A stretch of DNA of 64,000 nucleotides, taken from contig OZ242037.1 in assembly GCA_965205165.1 (NCBI GenBank), positions 2,170,001 through 2,234,000 of the forward strand, written 5' to 3'. Within the stretch, counting starts at the first letter, position 1. Each line of letters opens with the position of its first letter. Of this stretch, positions 27,305-36,063 are shown piece after piece. Source of the stretch: CBDESM01 sp965205165. Its GTDB lineage: Bacteria; Chloroflexota; Dehalococcoidia; Bin125. The position numbers and the translations under genes are program-made. The notes beneath the pieces were generated by a model. The model made no database searches. It saw nothing but the letters and a program-made list of their open reading frames with translations, and was not told the origin of the DNA.

Positions 27305-28165
27305 GTGGCAGAGTTCGCCGAATACGACCCCGCCGTTCACGACCGTTCGACGCCGCAGGAGACGTTCGGGCCGGTGGTCAAGGTCGACGTGCTCGAGGAC
27401 GGCGGCATCCACCTGATCACGATGAACCGGCCGCACCGGATGAACGCGATCGGGGACGGGCTGTCCGAGGCTCTGCACGACGCGTTCGTCGCGTTCCGCG
27501 ACGCCCCGGAGGCGCGCTGCGCGGTGCTGACGGGGGCGGGGCGCGCGTTCTGCGCGGGCGCGGACTTGATCAACACGTCGGAGACGCGCAAGGCGGAGGC
27601 GGAGGGTCGGCCGAACCCGCACGCGCCGCGGCGGCGGACGCCGGCGCCGCTGGCCGAATCGCTCAACCTGTGGAAGCCGGTGATCGGGGCGATCAACGGC
27701 TACGCGATCGCGGGCGGGTTCAACTACGCGATGCAGTGCGACATTCGGATCATGGCGGAGGAGGCGCGGGTGGGGATCGCGGAGACGCGCTGGAACATGG
27801 GCGGGGCGGGCTGGATGATCCCGCTGACGCGGCAGATCGGCCTGGCCTCGGCGCTGGAGCTGATCCTCTGGGGCGACACGCAGTACGACGCGAAGCGCTG
27901 CCGCGAGCTGGGCTGGGTGCAGCGGGTGGTGCCGCGCGAGCTGCTGCTGGAGACGGCGCTGGAGTACGCGCGGCGGATGCTCTACCTGGCCCCGCGGGCG
28001 GTGCGCAACTACAAGCAGGCGCTCTACCAGGGCTTCGGCATGAGCGGCCCCATGGCGCAGCAGTTCGGCAACGCCATCGAGCAGAACCTGGCCGGCATGA
28101 ACGACTCGATCGAGGGCCCCACCGCCTTCTCCGAAAAGCGCCGCCCCAACTTCACGGACACCTAG
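27305..28165 (+). CDS. Enoyl-CoA hydratase/isomerase family protein
   Basis: A 286-residue crotonase-fold protein. IHLITMNRPHRMNAIG, GRAFCAGADLINTS (first oxyanion loop) and GYAIAGGFNYAMQCDIRI (second loop) are clear. The tail FGNAIEQNLAGMNDSIEGP and EKRRPNF is typical of the family. The reaction could be hydration, isomerisation or hydrolysis of an acyl-CoA, and cannot be fixed from the sequence. GGAGGGAGG lies just before the GTG at 27305. It is divergent from the carbonic anhydrase genes. Confidence 0.9.
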   Translation: MAEFAEYDPAVHDRSTPQETFGPVVKVDVLEDGGIHLITMNRPHRMNAIGDGLSEALHDAFVAFRDAPEARCAVLTGAGRAFCAGADLINTSETRKAEAEGRPNPHAPRRRTPAPLAESLNLWKPVIGAINGYAIAGGFNYAMQCDIRIMAEEARVGIAETRWNMGGAGWMIPLTRQIGLASALELILWGDTQYDAKRCRELGWVQRVVPRELLLETALEYARRMLYLAPRAVRNYKQALYQGFGMSGPMAQQFGNAIEQNLAGMNDSIEGPTAFSEKRRPNFTDT

Positions 28166-28235
28166 GCCGCCGCCATCTTGGTCCTTCCGGATCGGTCCGA
28201 TAAGGTCCCGGTCCCTCAATGGGAAGGAGCAGACA

Positions 28236-28559
28236 ATGCCGGACGTGATCAAGCGCGAAGACATCATCGAGGCCCAGCGATTCATTCCGCCGCAGGGCTG
28301 GGGCAAGCTGGGGCGCCGCTTGGACGACTACGGGATGCCGTGCGTGCATCCGACGACGGCGGCCGAAGACGCGATCGAGGTCTACGGCGGCGGCGAGTAC
28401 GAGATCATCGACCTGCGCGGAAGCACCCCGCGCGGCTCCGACGACCATTTCAACAACGTCATCATCTACTCGGGCGACTGGGTGCTGTTCGATCTCGACG
28501 AGATCCGAGTGATCAGCGGCACCCAGTTCAAGGAGGATTACCGCGTCCTCGGCGACTAA
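28236..28559 (+). CDS. Hypothetical protein, 107 residues
   Basis: No family recognised. The protein (MPDVIKREDIIEAQRFIPPQ, ending EDYRVLGD) is acidic, soluble and without signal or membrane segment. GGAAGGAG eight bases upstream of the ATG is a strong ribosome site and codon use matches the neighbours, so it is very probably a real gene. It follows the enoyl-CoA hydratase by 70 bases in the same direction. Confidence 0.6.
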   Translation: MPDVIKREDIIEAQRFIPPQGWGKLGRRLDDYGMPCVHPTTAAEDAIEVYGGGEYEIIDLRGSTPRGSDDHFNNVIIYSGDWVLFDLDEIRVISGTQFKEDYRVLGD

Positions 28560-28571
28560 CGCGGTCGCTGA

Positions 28572-30386
28572 TCAGGCCCGTTCCGCCGACGGCCAGATTG
28601 CGCAGGCGGCCTGCCAGAGCCGGTCGCCGCGGGCGGAGATCGCGGCTTCGTTCCAGCGCGTGCGCGAGTGGGCGAGCAAGTCCTTGTTGAGGAAGAGCGA
28701 GCTGTGTTCGCGCAGCGCGGCGCGTTTGTCGGCCCACGGGGCGTTCGACATCGCCGGGTTCAGCCGCTTGCTGACGAGGGTCAGGTTTCCGATCGTGTGG
28801 ATGATCCGGTCTCTCGCGGCTGCCGGATCATCTCCGTCCGCGCTGGAGGCTTGCGGGAGATCGTCCCAGTGCTCGCGCCACTGCTTGGGCATGACGTGTT
28901 CGATGCTGAGCTTGCGGCGGATCGGTTCGGCGTCGGATTTTTCGGTGCGGAGTCCGCCTTCCAGCGCTTCGAGCACGAGCCGGGCGCGCCCGCGCGAGAG
29001 GCGTTCGTAGACGGGCACGTGCAGCATCGCTTCGCGGAGCCGCTGGTCGCCGGGCCAGAGATGGCGCTCGCCCGTCTGCCCGGCGAGGAACGCGGCCACG
29101 GCGGCGCCGGCTTGGTTCGGCGGGGCCGCCGCCAGCCGGTCGAGCAGGGGAAGCACGAGGTCGTAGTAGCCGCGGGTGGTCATGCCGCAGAGCATCCGGC
29201 GGACGAGATAGCTCTCGATCGCCCGCAACCCGCGTTGGAAATCGCGCCGGTCGGCCCGCTGATCCGATCGTCCGCTGAACAAGGCGAGCAGGACGGGGGT
29301 GAAGACGCGGGCCTGCATCTCCTTCCAGCGGTAGAGGAACAAGCCTTCGGGCGCGTCTCGATCATCGGTTTCCTCGATCTCGCGGAAGACGATCGATAGC
29401 TGCCGCAGATCGTCGGCGAGTTTCTCGACGTCGCCGGCGGACTTCGCGTAGAGCTTGAGAGCATCGAAGACCTCCTTCGCTTCGACGGCCTTGCCGGTGC
29501 GGAAGATCAGCCAAGAATTGAGGAAGGCATCGATCCGGGAGCGGCGCAGCGTGCCGAGCCGGGCCTCTTCGTCCCACCAATCGTCCTCGAAGTCGCCGAA
29601 ATGCCGGTTGGCGAGTTCCTCCGCGTTGATCCCGTCGTCCTTGGCACGGTTCATCAGTTCGTTCTTGGTCAGATCCCAATTCAGGAGCGGAGTGCCGCGG
29701 GCGTTGAGCGTTTCGAAGATGACGTGCGGGTTGTCGCCCTCGTCGAGCTCGATCACGACCATGCGGAGACGCGAGGTGATGGCGTATTCGAGCGCGGCGA
29801 TGCGGCGTCCGACGTGTTCGGGATCCTCCAGCAACCAGCCGCGCACGCGATCGTGGAAGTACCGATGCGCCTCGGCGATGCGGGAAGGTTCGGCGCCGGC
29901 GCGCTGGTCGGGCTCGGCCATGACGTCGCGGAACGCCTCCCGGTCGCCGCTGGTCGGCCAGACCTTGAAGGCCTGATCGGGATCGGAGCGGACATCGGGA
30001 TCGTTGTTTTCGACCAGCCGCTGCAAGCGCTCGGCGCTGGAGTGGTCGAGGCCGCGCAGCACGTCGCGGGTCGCGCCGAGCAGAAGTTGCAGCGTGACGA
30101 GGCGCTGCTGGCCGTCGATCACTTCGCGGGCGCGGATGCGCGAGAGCGGATTGGTCGTCTGCTGGATGACCAGCGCGCCGAGGAAGTGATCATCGTCGCC
30201 CGACTTGCCGCGCCGGTCGGTTTCTTCGCTCGAAGCCAAGCCGATGGCTGCGCATTTGAGCACGTCGTCCCAAAGCAACTCCCACTGATCGTCGCGGTTC
30301 CAGACGTATCGGCGTTGGAACGAGGGCACGAGGTAGCGGATCGTTCGGTCGAACAGATCGTCCAAGCTGAAGAGGTTGACGTCCAT
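28572..30386 (-). CDS. GmrSD-like nuclease (DUF262 + DUF1524)
   Basis: A 604-residue protein. VPSFQRRYVWNRDDQWELLW and VIDGQQRLVTLQLLLGA (DGQQR at about 91-95) are the ParB/Srx-like DUF262 core, which in GmrSD binds and hydrolyses nucleotide. LSIEHVMPKQWREHW near residue 485, with IGNLTLVSKRLNPAMSN, is the DUF1524 HNH-type nuclease motif. Single-chain proteins of this build include type IV restriction enzymes against modified phage DNA. No methylase lies beside it. The role in phage defence is inferred from family. Confidence 0.85.
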   Translation of the reverse strand: MDVNLFSLDDLFDRTIRYLVPSFQRRYVWNRDDQWELLWDDVLKCAAIGLASSEETDRRGKSGDDDHFLGALVIQQTTNPLSRIRAREVIDGQQRLVTLQLLLGATRDVLRGLDHSSAERLQRLVENNDPDVRSDPDQAFKVWPTSGDREAFRDVMAEPDQRAGAEPSRIAEAHRYFHDRVRGWLLEDPEHVGRRIAALEYAITSRLRMVVIELDEGDNPHVIFETLNARGTPLLNWDLTKNELMNRAKDDGINAEELANRHFGDFEDDWWDEEARLGTLRRSRIDAFLNSWLIFRTGKAVEAKEVFDALKLYAKSAGDVEKLADDLRQLSIVFREIEETDDRDAPEGLFLYRWKEMQARVFTPVLLALFSGRSDQRADRRDFQRGLRAIESYLVRRMLCGMTTRGYYDLVLPLLDRLAAAPPNQAGAAVAAFLAGQTGERHLWPGDQRLREAMLHVPVYERLSRGRARLVLEALEGGLRTEKSDAEPIRRKLSIEHVMPKQWREHWDDLPQASSADGDDPAAARDRIIHTIGNLTLVSKRLNPAMSNAPWADKRAALREHSSLFLNKDLLAHSRTRWNEAAISARGDRLWQAACAIWPSAERA

Positions 30387-30506
30387 GCAGCGGCCTTCGC
30401 GGAGTGGACGCTATGCGATTGCGGCGGGAGGGACCAATTGGCCGGACTGGGCGTACGCTGTGGCGCATACGGCAGGCATGGCTGCGCACGGCGGCGGGAA
30501 AGGCGG

Positions 30507-31622
30507 GTGATCGGGATGCGGCGAGTGCTGGCTGTGGGGGTTTTGGCGTTGGTGGCGGTTGCGGCAGGGGCTTGTTCAGGGGGCGGGGATGAGGGGGAGG
30601 GGCGGGGGGAGACGCTGCGGACGGTGATTGATCGGGGGCAGCTGTACTGCGGGGTGAAGCAGACGCAGGCGCTGTTCGGGCTGAAGACGGGGGACGGGGA
30701 TCCGGTCGGCTTCGACATCGAGTTCTGCAAGGCGATCGCGGCGGCGGTGCTGGGCGATGCGGAGGCGGTGCGCTACGTGGACGTGTCGGACGGGACGACG
30801 CGGTTCGAGCTGCTGGCGGACGGGGGGATCGACGTGCTGATCCGGACGACGACGATCACCTCGTCGCGGGACGCGGGGCTGTCGGTCGATTTCACGACGC
30901 CGACGTTCTACACGGGGCAGAGCTTCGCGGTGCGGGCGGAGTCGCCGTACTACGAAACGGCGGACATGACGGACGAGCCGACGATCTGCGTGCAATCGGG
31001 CACGACGACGGAGCAGAACCTGGCCGATCACTTCACCGAGCTGGGCTTGGGCTACCGGCCGCTGGGCGGGACGGATCAGGCGACGCGGGAGGCGTTCACG
31101 AGCGGGCGCTGCGACGCGTGGACGGCGGATCAGTCGAATTTGGCGGCGCAGCTGTCGGGCCTGCCCAATGCGGACGAGTTCCGCATCCTGAGCGAGCTGA
31201 TCTCGAAGGAGCCGCTGGGGCCGGGCGTGCGGGACTACGACTCGGATTGGAAGGACGTGGTGCAGTGGGTCGTGTACGGGGTGATCGCGGCGGAGGAGGC
31301 GGGGATCACGAGCGCGAACGTGGACGCCTACGCGGCGGATCCGCCGAACACGACGATCGCGCGGCTGCTCGGCGTGCCCTTCGGCGGCGCGAGCGTGGCC
31401 GATCACGGCTTCGGCCAGAAGGGCGCGGACGCGGAGTACCACATCGATCCGCAGTTCATCCAGCGGGTGATCCGCGCCGTGGGCAACTACGGCGAGATCT
31501 ACGAGCGCGAGATCGGCGACGTGATCCCCCGCGCCTGCACGCTGAACGCACTGGCGAACGATGATTCGGTCGATTGCCCGCCGGGAACGGGCGGGATCAT
31601 GTACGCGCTGCCCTACCGGTAA
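30507..31622 (+). CDS. Polar amino acid ABC transporter binding protein, paralogue 1
   Basis: A 371-residue lipoprotein-type solute-binding protein. The leader VLAVGVLALVAVAAGAC ends in a lipobox-like Cys. RGQLYCGVKQTQALFGL, DPVGFDIEFCKAIAAAVLGD, ELLADGGIDVLIRTTTIT and TICVQSGTTTEQNL are typical of AapJ-like general amino acid binding proteins. GTG 30507 is preceded by GGGAAAGGCGG; ATG 30516 is an alternative. It ends 10 bases before paralogue 2 and lies about 4.4 kb upstream of the permease genes it probably serves. Confidence 0.88.
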   Translation: MIGMRRVLAVGVLALVAVAAGACSGGGDEGEGRGETLRTVIDRGQLYCGVKQTQALFGLKTGDGDPVGFDIEFCKAIAAAVLGDAEAVRYVDVSDGTTRFELLADGGIDVLIRTTTITSSRDAGLSVDFTTPTFYTGQSFAVRAESPYYETADMTDEPTICVQSGTTTEQNLADHFTELGLGYRPLGGTDQATREAFTSGRCDAWTADQSNLAAQLSGLPNADEFRILSELISKEPLGPGVRDYDSDWKDVVQWVVYGVIAAEEAGITSANVDAYAADPPNTTIARLLGVPFGGASVADHGFGQKGADAEYHIDPQFIQRVIRAVGNYGEIYEREIGDVIPRACTLNALANDDSVDCPPGTGGIMYALPYR

Positions 31623-31632
31623 GTTGCGGGGC

Positions 31633-32964
31633 ATGGCGCGTCTGCGGTTCCGGGCGGCGGAGCATTCGGCGGTCGCGGCCATTTTCCGCCGGGCGGGACT
31701 CTTGTGCTTGCCGGCAGTGCTGGCGTGCGCGGCGGCTGCCTGTTCGGGCGGAGATCCAGAGCGGCCGCGGGAGCTGGAAGAGCGGCTGGATCGCATAGAG
31801 CAGCTGCTGGCGGGAGCGGGGGCCGATCCGGGGCAGGAGGCGGATTCCGGCAAGGATCGGATTGCGGAGTTGGAAGCAGAATTGGATCGTACCGAGCGGC
31901 AGCTCCAGCAGGTGTTGGACGCCTCATCGGCTTTGCTTGAACTCGGCGTCGTCGATTCCACGCTGCGCACGGTGATCAATCGGGGCAGGCTGCTGTGCGG
32001 GGTGAAGCAAACGCAGCCGTTGTTCGGCAACCGCGAGGCGGACGGCAGCGCGGCCGGCTTCGACATCGAATTCTGCAAGGCGATCGCTGCGGCCGTGCTG
32101 GGCGACGCGGACGCGGTGGACTACGTGGATGCATCGCATGCGGCGTCGCGGTACAAGCTGCTGGCGGACGGGAAGATCGACGTGCTGATCCGGACGACGG
32201 CGATCACGGCGTCGCGCGACCGGGAGCTGGGCGTGGACTTCGCGCAGCCGACGTTCTATGCAGGCCAAGGTTTCGCGGTGCGGCGGGATTCGGGGATTGC
32301 CCAGATCCGGGATCTGGAGGGGAAGGTGATCTGCGTGACGCTCGGGGCGCAGGAGTGGAACTTGGATCATCACTTCGGGAATCTGCGCCTGTTCTGGAGG
32401 AAGCTGGCGCTGAGCGGGAGCGCGGGCGCGTCGGGCCCGTCGCCCGTGTGGGACCTGTTCTTCAACGGTCTCTGCGACGCGCTGACGGCGGACGTTTCGG
32501 ACTTGGCGTCGTGGATCAGCGTGCGGGACGACGCGGACGACTACACGGTGCTGCGCGAGGTCATTTCGAGGGAGCCGTTCGCGCCGGGAGTGCGCGACTA
32601 CGACTCGGAGTGGAAGGACGTGGTGAACTGGGTGGTGCGCGGGCTGATCGCGGCGGAGGAGATGGGGATCACGTCGCGGAACGTGGACTCGATGGCGGGC
32701 AGCCCGCCGAGTTGGGAGGCGGCGCGGCTGCTGGGCGCGTGGCTCGGCGGCGCCGAGGTGGCGCCGTTGGTGAAGCTCGACTCGGTGGACGCGCAGTTCA
32801 TCCGGCGGGCGATCGCGGCCGTGGGCAACTACGGGGAGATCTACGATCGCACGATCGGCGGCGTGATTCCGCGGGCCTGCACGCTGAACGCGCTGTGGAA
32901 CGAGGACAAGCGCGGCTGTCCGCCGGGTACGGGCGGGATCCTGTACGCACCGACCTACCGGTAG
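31633..32964 (+). CDS. Polar amino acid ABC transporter binding protein, paralogue 2 with coiled-coil insert and altered binding loop
   Basis: 443 residues. After a leader (LLCLPAVLACAAAACSGG) it has an extra heptad-rich segment (ELEERLDRIEQLLAG ... IAELEAELDRTERQLQQVL) not present in the other two copies. The body follows the family, but the ligand-loop motif ICVQSGTTTEQNLADHF of paralogues 1 and 3 is here ICVTLGAQEWNLDHHF, and the next stretch (WRKLALSGSAGASGPSPVWD) also diverges. It may bind a different ligand, oligomerise, or be losing function. ATG 31633 is chosen; the frame is open upstream into paralogue 1. Confidence 0.82.
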   Translation: MARLRFRAAEHSAVAAIFRRAGLLCLPAVLACAAAACSGGDPERPRELEERLDRIEQLLAGAGADPGQEADSGKDRIAELEAELDRTERQLQQVLDASSALLELGVVDSTLRTVINRGRLLCGVKQTQPLFGNREADGSAAGFDIEFCKAIAAAVLGDADAVDYVDASHAASRYKLLADGKIDVLIRTTAITASRDRELGVDFAQPTFYAGQGFAVRRDSGIAQIRDLEGKVICVTLGAQEWNLDHHFGNLRLFWRKLALSGSAGASGPSPVWDLFFNGLCDALTADVSDLASWISVRDDADDYTVLREVISREPFAPGVRDYDSEWKDVVNWVVRGLIAAEEMGITSRNVDSMAGSPPSWEAARLLGAWLGGAEVAPLVKLDSVDAQFIRRAIAAVGNYGEIYDRTIGGVIPRACTLNALWNEDKRGCPPGTGGILYAPTYR

Positions 32965-32965
32965 G

Positions 32966-33295
32966 ATGCGTGGCATGGCGCGGGTGGTGCGGATTCGGTG
33001 GCATTCGGCGGAGTCGGATTTCGGGTTGCCGATGCCTTGGTTCGGGGCTTGGCTGGTGGGCGAGGAGGGGCTGGAGGGGGAGTGGTTCCATTCGGGGCGG
33101 GGGGCGGCGGAGACGGCCTGCGATGCACCGGCGGAGGCGACGGGGGTGCGGCTGCGGTTCTGGCCGTCGGAGGGGCTGACGCCGGAGTACGTCGATCTGC
33201 CGCTGGGGGAGGGGGATTGCGAGATCGACACGCGGACGCTGAATTTCGACCGGCCGGGCCCGCATTCGCGGCTGCCGGCCGATCCGCTCGCGTAG
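32966..33295 (+). CDS. Hypothetical protein, 109 residues
   Basis: No family recognised. A soluble protein with Trp-rich patches (LPMPWFGAWLVGEEGLEG) and an end RPGPHSRLPADPLA. It starts one base after the stop of binding protein 2 (ATG 32966; ATG 32975 also possible), so it is probably co-transcribed. No signal peptide or membrane span. No T-rich terminator follows. Confidence 0.5.
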   Translation: MRGMARVVRIRWHSAESDFGLPMPWFGAWLVGEEGLEGEWFHSGRGAAETACDAPAEATGVRLRFWPSEGLTPEYVDLPLGEGDCEIDTRTLNFDRPGPHSRLPADPLA

Positions 33296-33459
33296 CCGGG
33301 GGATCGCCGAGTTCGGGCCGAGTCGGAGATGTTTCGCGCGAGGCATCGGCGCGTCGCGGCGCGGCTCAGGCCGATCTGTCAAGCGGGTTACACAATCGGG
33401 TAGCATTGAGGGGCGAATGCGGGCCGCCGGGGGCGGTCGCGCGGAAGGATGATGCCGAG

Positions 33460-34713
33460 ATGGCCACCGCCGAACGTACCGCCGTCGACTACGAGATTCC
33501 GGAGCACCGCACGCTGACGCCGGGCGCGGAGGGCTGGGCGCGGACGGCGCGTCCGGGGGATCCGGAGAAGTACTTCATGGTGTCGGCGGACTGCCACGTG
33601 CACGAGCCGGTGGATTTGTGGGAGCGGCGGGTGGAGGAGCGGTACCGGCACCGGCTGCCGCGGATCGAGGTGGACGAGGAGGGGGTGCGCTGGCAGGTGA
33701 CGGAGGGGCACCGGCCGACCAAGATCCGCGATCTGAAGCTGGAGGGCGAGGACGCGGTGCGGGACAAGCACGGCAACGCCGACCCGGCGGAGCGGGTGCG
33801 GGACATGAACTTGGACGGGGTGGACTGCGAGATCATCTTCCCGAACAAGGGGCTGTCGATGTGGGCGACGCCGGATCCGGAGTTCGCGAACGCGATGTGC
33901 CGGGCCTGGAACGACTGGGCGTGGGAGACGTTCGGGGAGACGTACGACCGCTCGTCGCCGCTGGCGAGCGTGGCGACGGGGGACGTGCCGGGGGCGGTGG
34001 CGGAGATCTACCGCTCGGCGGAGCGGGGCTTCCGCGGGCTGTCGTTCCCGGCCAAGCCGGTCTGGGGGCCGACGGGGGAGGACACGCGGAACTACAACCA
34101 GCCGGAGTTCGACCCGATCTGGGCGGCGGCGGAGGAGACGGGGCTGCCGATCACGTTCCACGTGTCGACCGGGCGCGACCCGCGGGGGGCGCGGGGCAAC
34201 GGCGGGGCGGTGATCAACTACGTGTTCCACTCGCTGGCGATGACGATGGAGCCGATCGCGAACCTCTGCTCTTCGGGCGCGTTCCAGCGCTTCCCGGGGC
34301 TGCGGGCTGGCACGATCGAGGCGGGGATCGGCTGGATCGCGTGGGCGCTGACGGCGATGGACGAGGCCTACAACAAGCACCACATGTGGACGTTCCCGAA
34401 GCTGGAGATGCTGCCCTCGGAGTTCTACCGGGCGCACTGCTTCGGCTCGTTCCAGGAGGACGCGCCGGGGATCGACCTGGCGCGCAAGTACGGCCTGGTG
34501 GACAACCTGCTGTGGGCGAACGACTACCCGCACCACGAGGGCTCGTGGCCGCACTCGGCGGCGGCGATCGAGCGTTCGATGGGGGAGCTGACGGACGCGG
34601 AGCGGGCGAAGATCCTGGGCCTGAACGCGGCGCGGCTGTTCAACTTCGAGGTGCGGCCCCGTGCCTTGGAGTCGGCCGCCGCGGCGCCGGCGCAGTCGGG
34701 CGACTCGACGTAG
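33460..34713 (+). CDS. Amidohydrolase family 2 (decarboxylase-like TIM barrel)
   Basis: A 417-residue protein with MVSADCHVHEPVDLW, whose D-x-H-x-H begins the metal site, RGLSFPAKPVWGP, LPITFHVSTGRDP and DNLLWANDYPHHEGSW, which holds the late Asp and His. These motifs are those of the ACMSD/5-carboxyvanillate decarboxylase branch of amidohydrolase 2. The reaction is probably decarboxylation or hydrolysis of an aromatic or cyclic acid; the substrate is not known. ATG 33460 was chosen because upstream sequence in this frame is low-complexity. It sits inside the transporter cluster, perhaps by chance. Confidence 0.85.
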   Translation: MATAERTAVDYEIPEHRTLTPGAEGWARTARPGDPEKYFMVSADCHVHEPVDLWERRVEERYRHRLPRIEVDEEGVRWQVTEGHRPTKIRDLKLEGEDAVRDKHGNADPAERVRDMNLDGVDCEIIFPNKGLSMWATPDPEFANAMCRAWNDWAWETFGETYDRSSPLASVATGDVPGAVAEIYRSAERGFRGLSFPAKPVWGPTGEDTRNYNQPEFDPIWAAAEETGLPITFHVSTGRDPRGARGNGGAVINYVFHSLAMTMEPIANLCSSGAFQRFPGLRAGTIEAGIGWIAWALTAMDEAYNKHHMWTFPKLEMLPSEFYRAHCFGSFQEDAPGIDLARKYGLVDNLLWANDYPHHEGSWPHSAAAIERSMGELTDAERAKILGLNAARLFNFEVRPRALESAAAAPAQSGDST

Positions 34714-34829
34714 CGCGAACGGCGGCGGGGGTCATCAGTCGCGCGTAACGGCCCGCGCTGGTACACAATGGGGACACACGCGAAGAGCCGGCAACCTACG
34801 CGCGCAGCCGGCGGTCTTGGAGGCCCGAG

Positions 34830-35945
34830 TTGACGACGACGAAATTCTCCGGCTGGGCGGTTTCCGCCCGCCGCATCGGACTGGTGCTGCTGCTCGCAGT
34901 GCTGGGCGCCGGCATCGCCGCGGCCTGCTCGAGCAGCGACGACGAAGGCGGCCGCGGCGACACGGTCGCGACGATCCAGGATCGGGGCGAGCTGATCTGC
35001 GGGGTGAAGCAGACGCAGCCGCTGTTCGGCAACCGCGAGGCGGACGGCAGCGTGGCCGGCTTCGATATCGAGTTCTGCAAGGCGCTCGCTGCGGCCGTGC
35101 TGGGCGACGCGGACGCGGTGCGGTACGAGGACGCGTCGGATGCGTCGACGCGGTTCGAGCTGCTGAACAACGAGAACATCGACGTGCTGATCCGGACGAC
35201 GACGATCACGGCGTCGCGCGACCGGGAGCTGGGCGTGGACTTCGCGCAGACGACGTTCTACACGGGCCAGGGCTTCGCGGTGCGGCGGGACTCGGGGATC
35301 GAGCAGATCCGGGACTTGGACGGCGCGACGATCTGCGTGCAGAGCGGCACGACGACGGAGCAGAACCTGGCCGACCATTTCGTCGACCTGGGCGCGAGCT
35401 ACACGGCGCTGGGCGGTCAGAGCGCGGACGTGTCGGACGCTTTCTTCGGCGGTCGCTGCGACGCGCTGACGGCGGACGCGTCCGACTTGGCGTCGCGGAT
35501 CAGCGTGCGCGACAACGCGGGCGACTTCAAGGTGCTGGGCGAGATCATTTCGAAGGAGCCGCTGGCGCCTGGCGTGCGCGACTACGACTCGGAGTGGAAG
35601 GACGTCGTGAACTGGGTCGTGCATGGCCTGATCGCGGCGGAGGAGATGGGGATCACGTCGCGGAACGTGGGCGCGATGGCGAGCACCCCGCCGAACACGA
35701 CGGTGGCGCGGCTGCTGGGGGTGTCGTTCGAGGGCTCGACGCCGGCGACGCTGGGCTTCGACTCGGTGGACGCGCAGTTCATCCAGCGGGCGATCGCGGC
35801 CGTGGGCAACTACGGGGAGATCTACGACCGCACGATCGGGGACACGATTCCGCGGGATTGCACGCTGAACGCGCTGGCGATCGATGACTCGGTCGACTGC
35901 CCGGCGGGCCAGGGCGGGATCCTGTACGCGCTGCCCTACCGGTAG
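34830..35945 (+). CDS. aapJ: Polar amino acid ABC transporter binding protein, paralogue 3 (AapJ-like)
   Basis: A 371-residue lipoprotein-type binding protein, LVLLLAVLGAGIAAAC being the leader with lipobox. It keeps GVKQTQPLFGN, VAGFDIEFCKALAAAVLGD, LIRTTTITASRDREL and ICVQSGTTTEQNL. It starts at TTG 34830, supported by GGAGG at 34819-34823 with six-base spacing. It is the copy nearest to the permeases and so probably the cognate one, with a strong hairpin separating it from them. Large parts are nearly the same as paralogue 2 at DNA level, indicating recent duplication. Confidence 0.9.
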   Translation: MTTTKFSGWAVSARRIGLVLLLAVLGAGIAAACSSSDDEGGRGDTVATIQDRGELICGVKQTQPLFGNREADGSVAGFDIEFCKALAAAVLGDADAVRYEDASDASTRFELLNNENIDVLIRTTTITASRDRELGVDFAQTTFYTGQGFAVRRDSGIEQIRDLDGATICVQSGTTTEQNLADHFVDLGASYTALGGQSADVSDAFFGGRCDALTADASDLASRISVRDNAGDFKVLGEIISKEPLAPGVRDYDSEWKDVVNWVVHGLIAAEEMGITSRNVGAMASTPPNTTVARLLGVSFEGSTPATLGFDSVDAQFIQRAIAAVGNYGEIYDRTIGDTIPRDCTLNALAIDDSVDCPAGQGGILYALPYR

Positions 35946-35970
35946 GTCGGCGCGCCGAGAGGCGAACCCG

Positions 35971-36000
35971 GAGGGGCCGCTCCGCGAGGGGCGGCCCCTC
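35971..36000 (+). terminator. Intercistronic hairpin between binding protein and permease
   Basis: Perfect ten-base arms GAGGGGCCGC and GCGGCCCCTC with a ten-base loop, 26 bases after the stop of the binding protein gene. No U-run. Such hairpins in transport operons cause partial termination or protect the upstream mRNA, raising binding protein over permease. Confidence 0.6.
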
Positions 36001-36063
36001 TCGCGTATCGGGGGCCCGCCCGATTAGAGTGTGCGGGCAGCCCGCCCCCGGACCGGATCGCGC

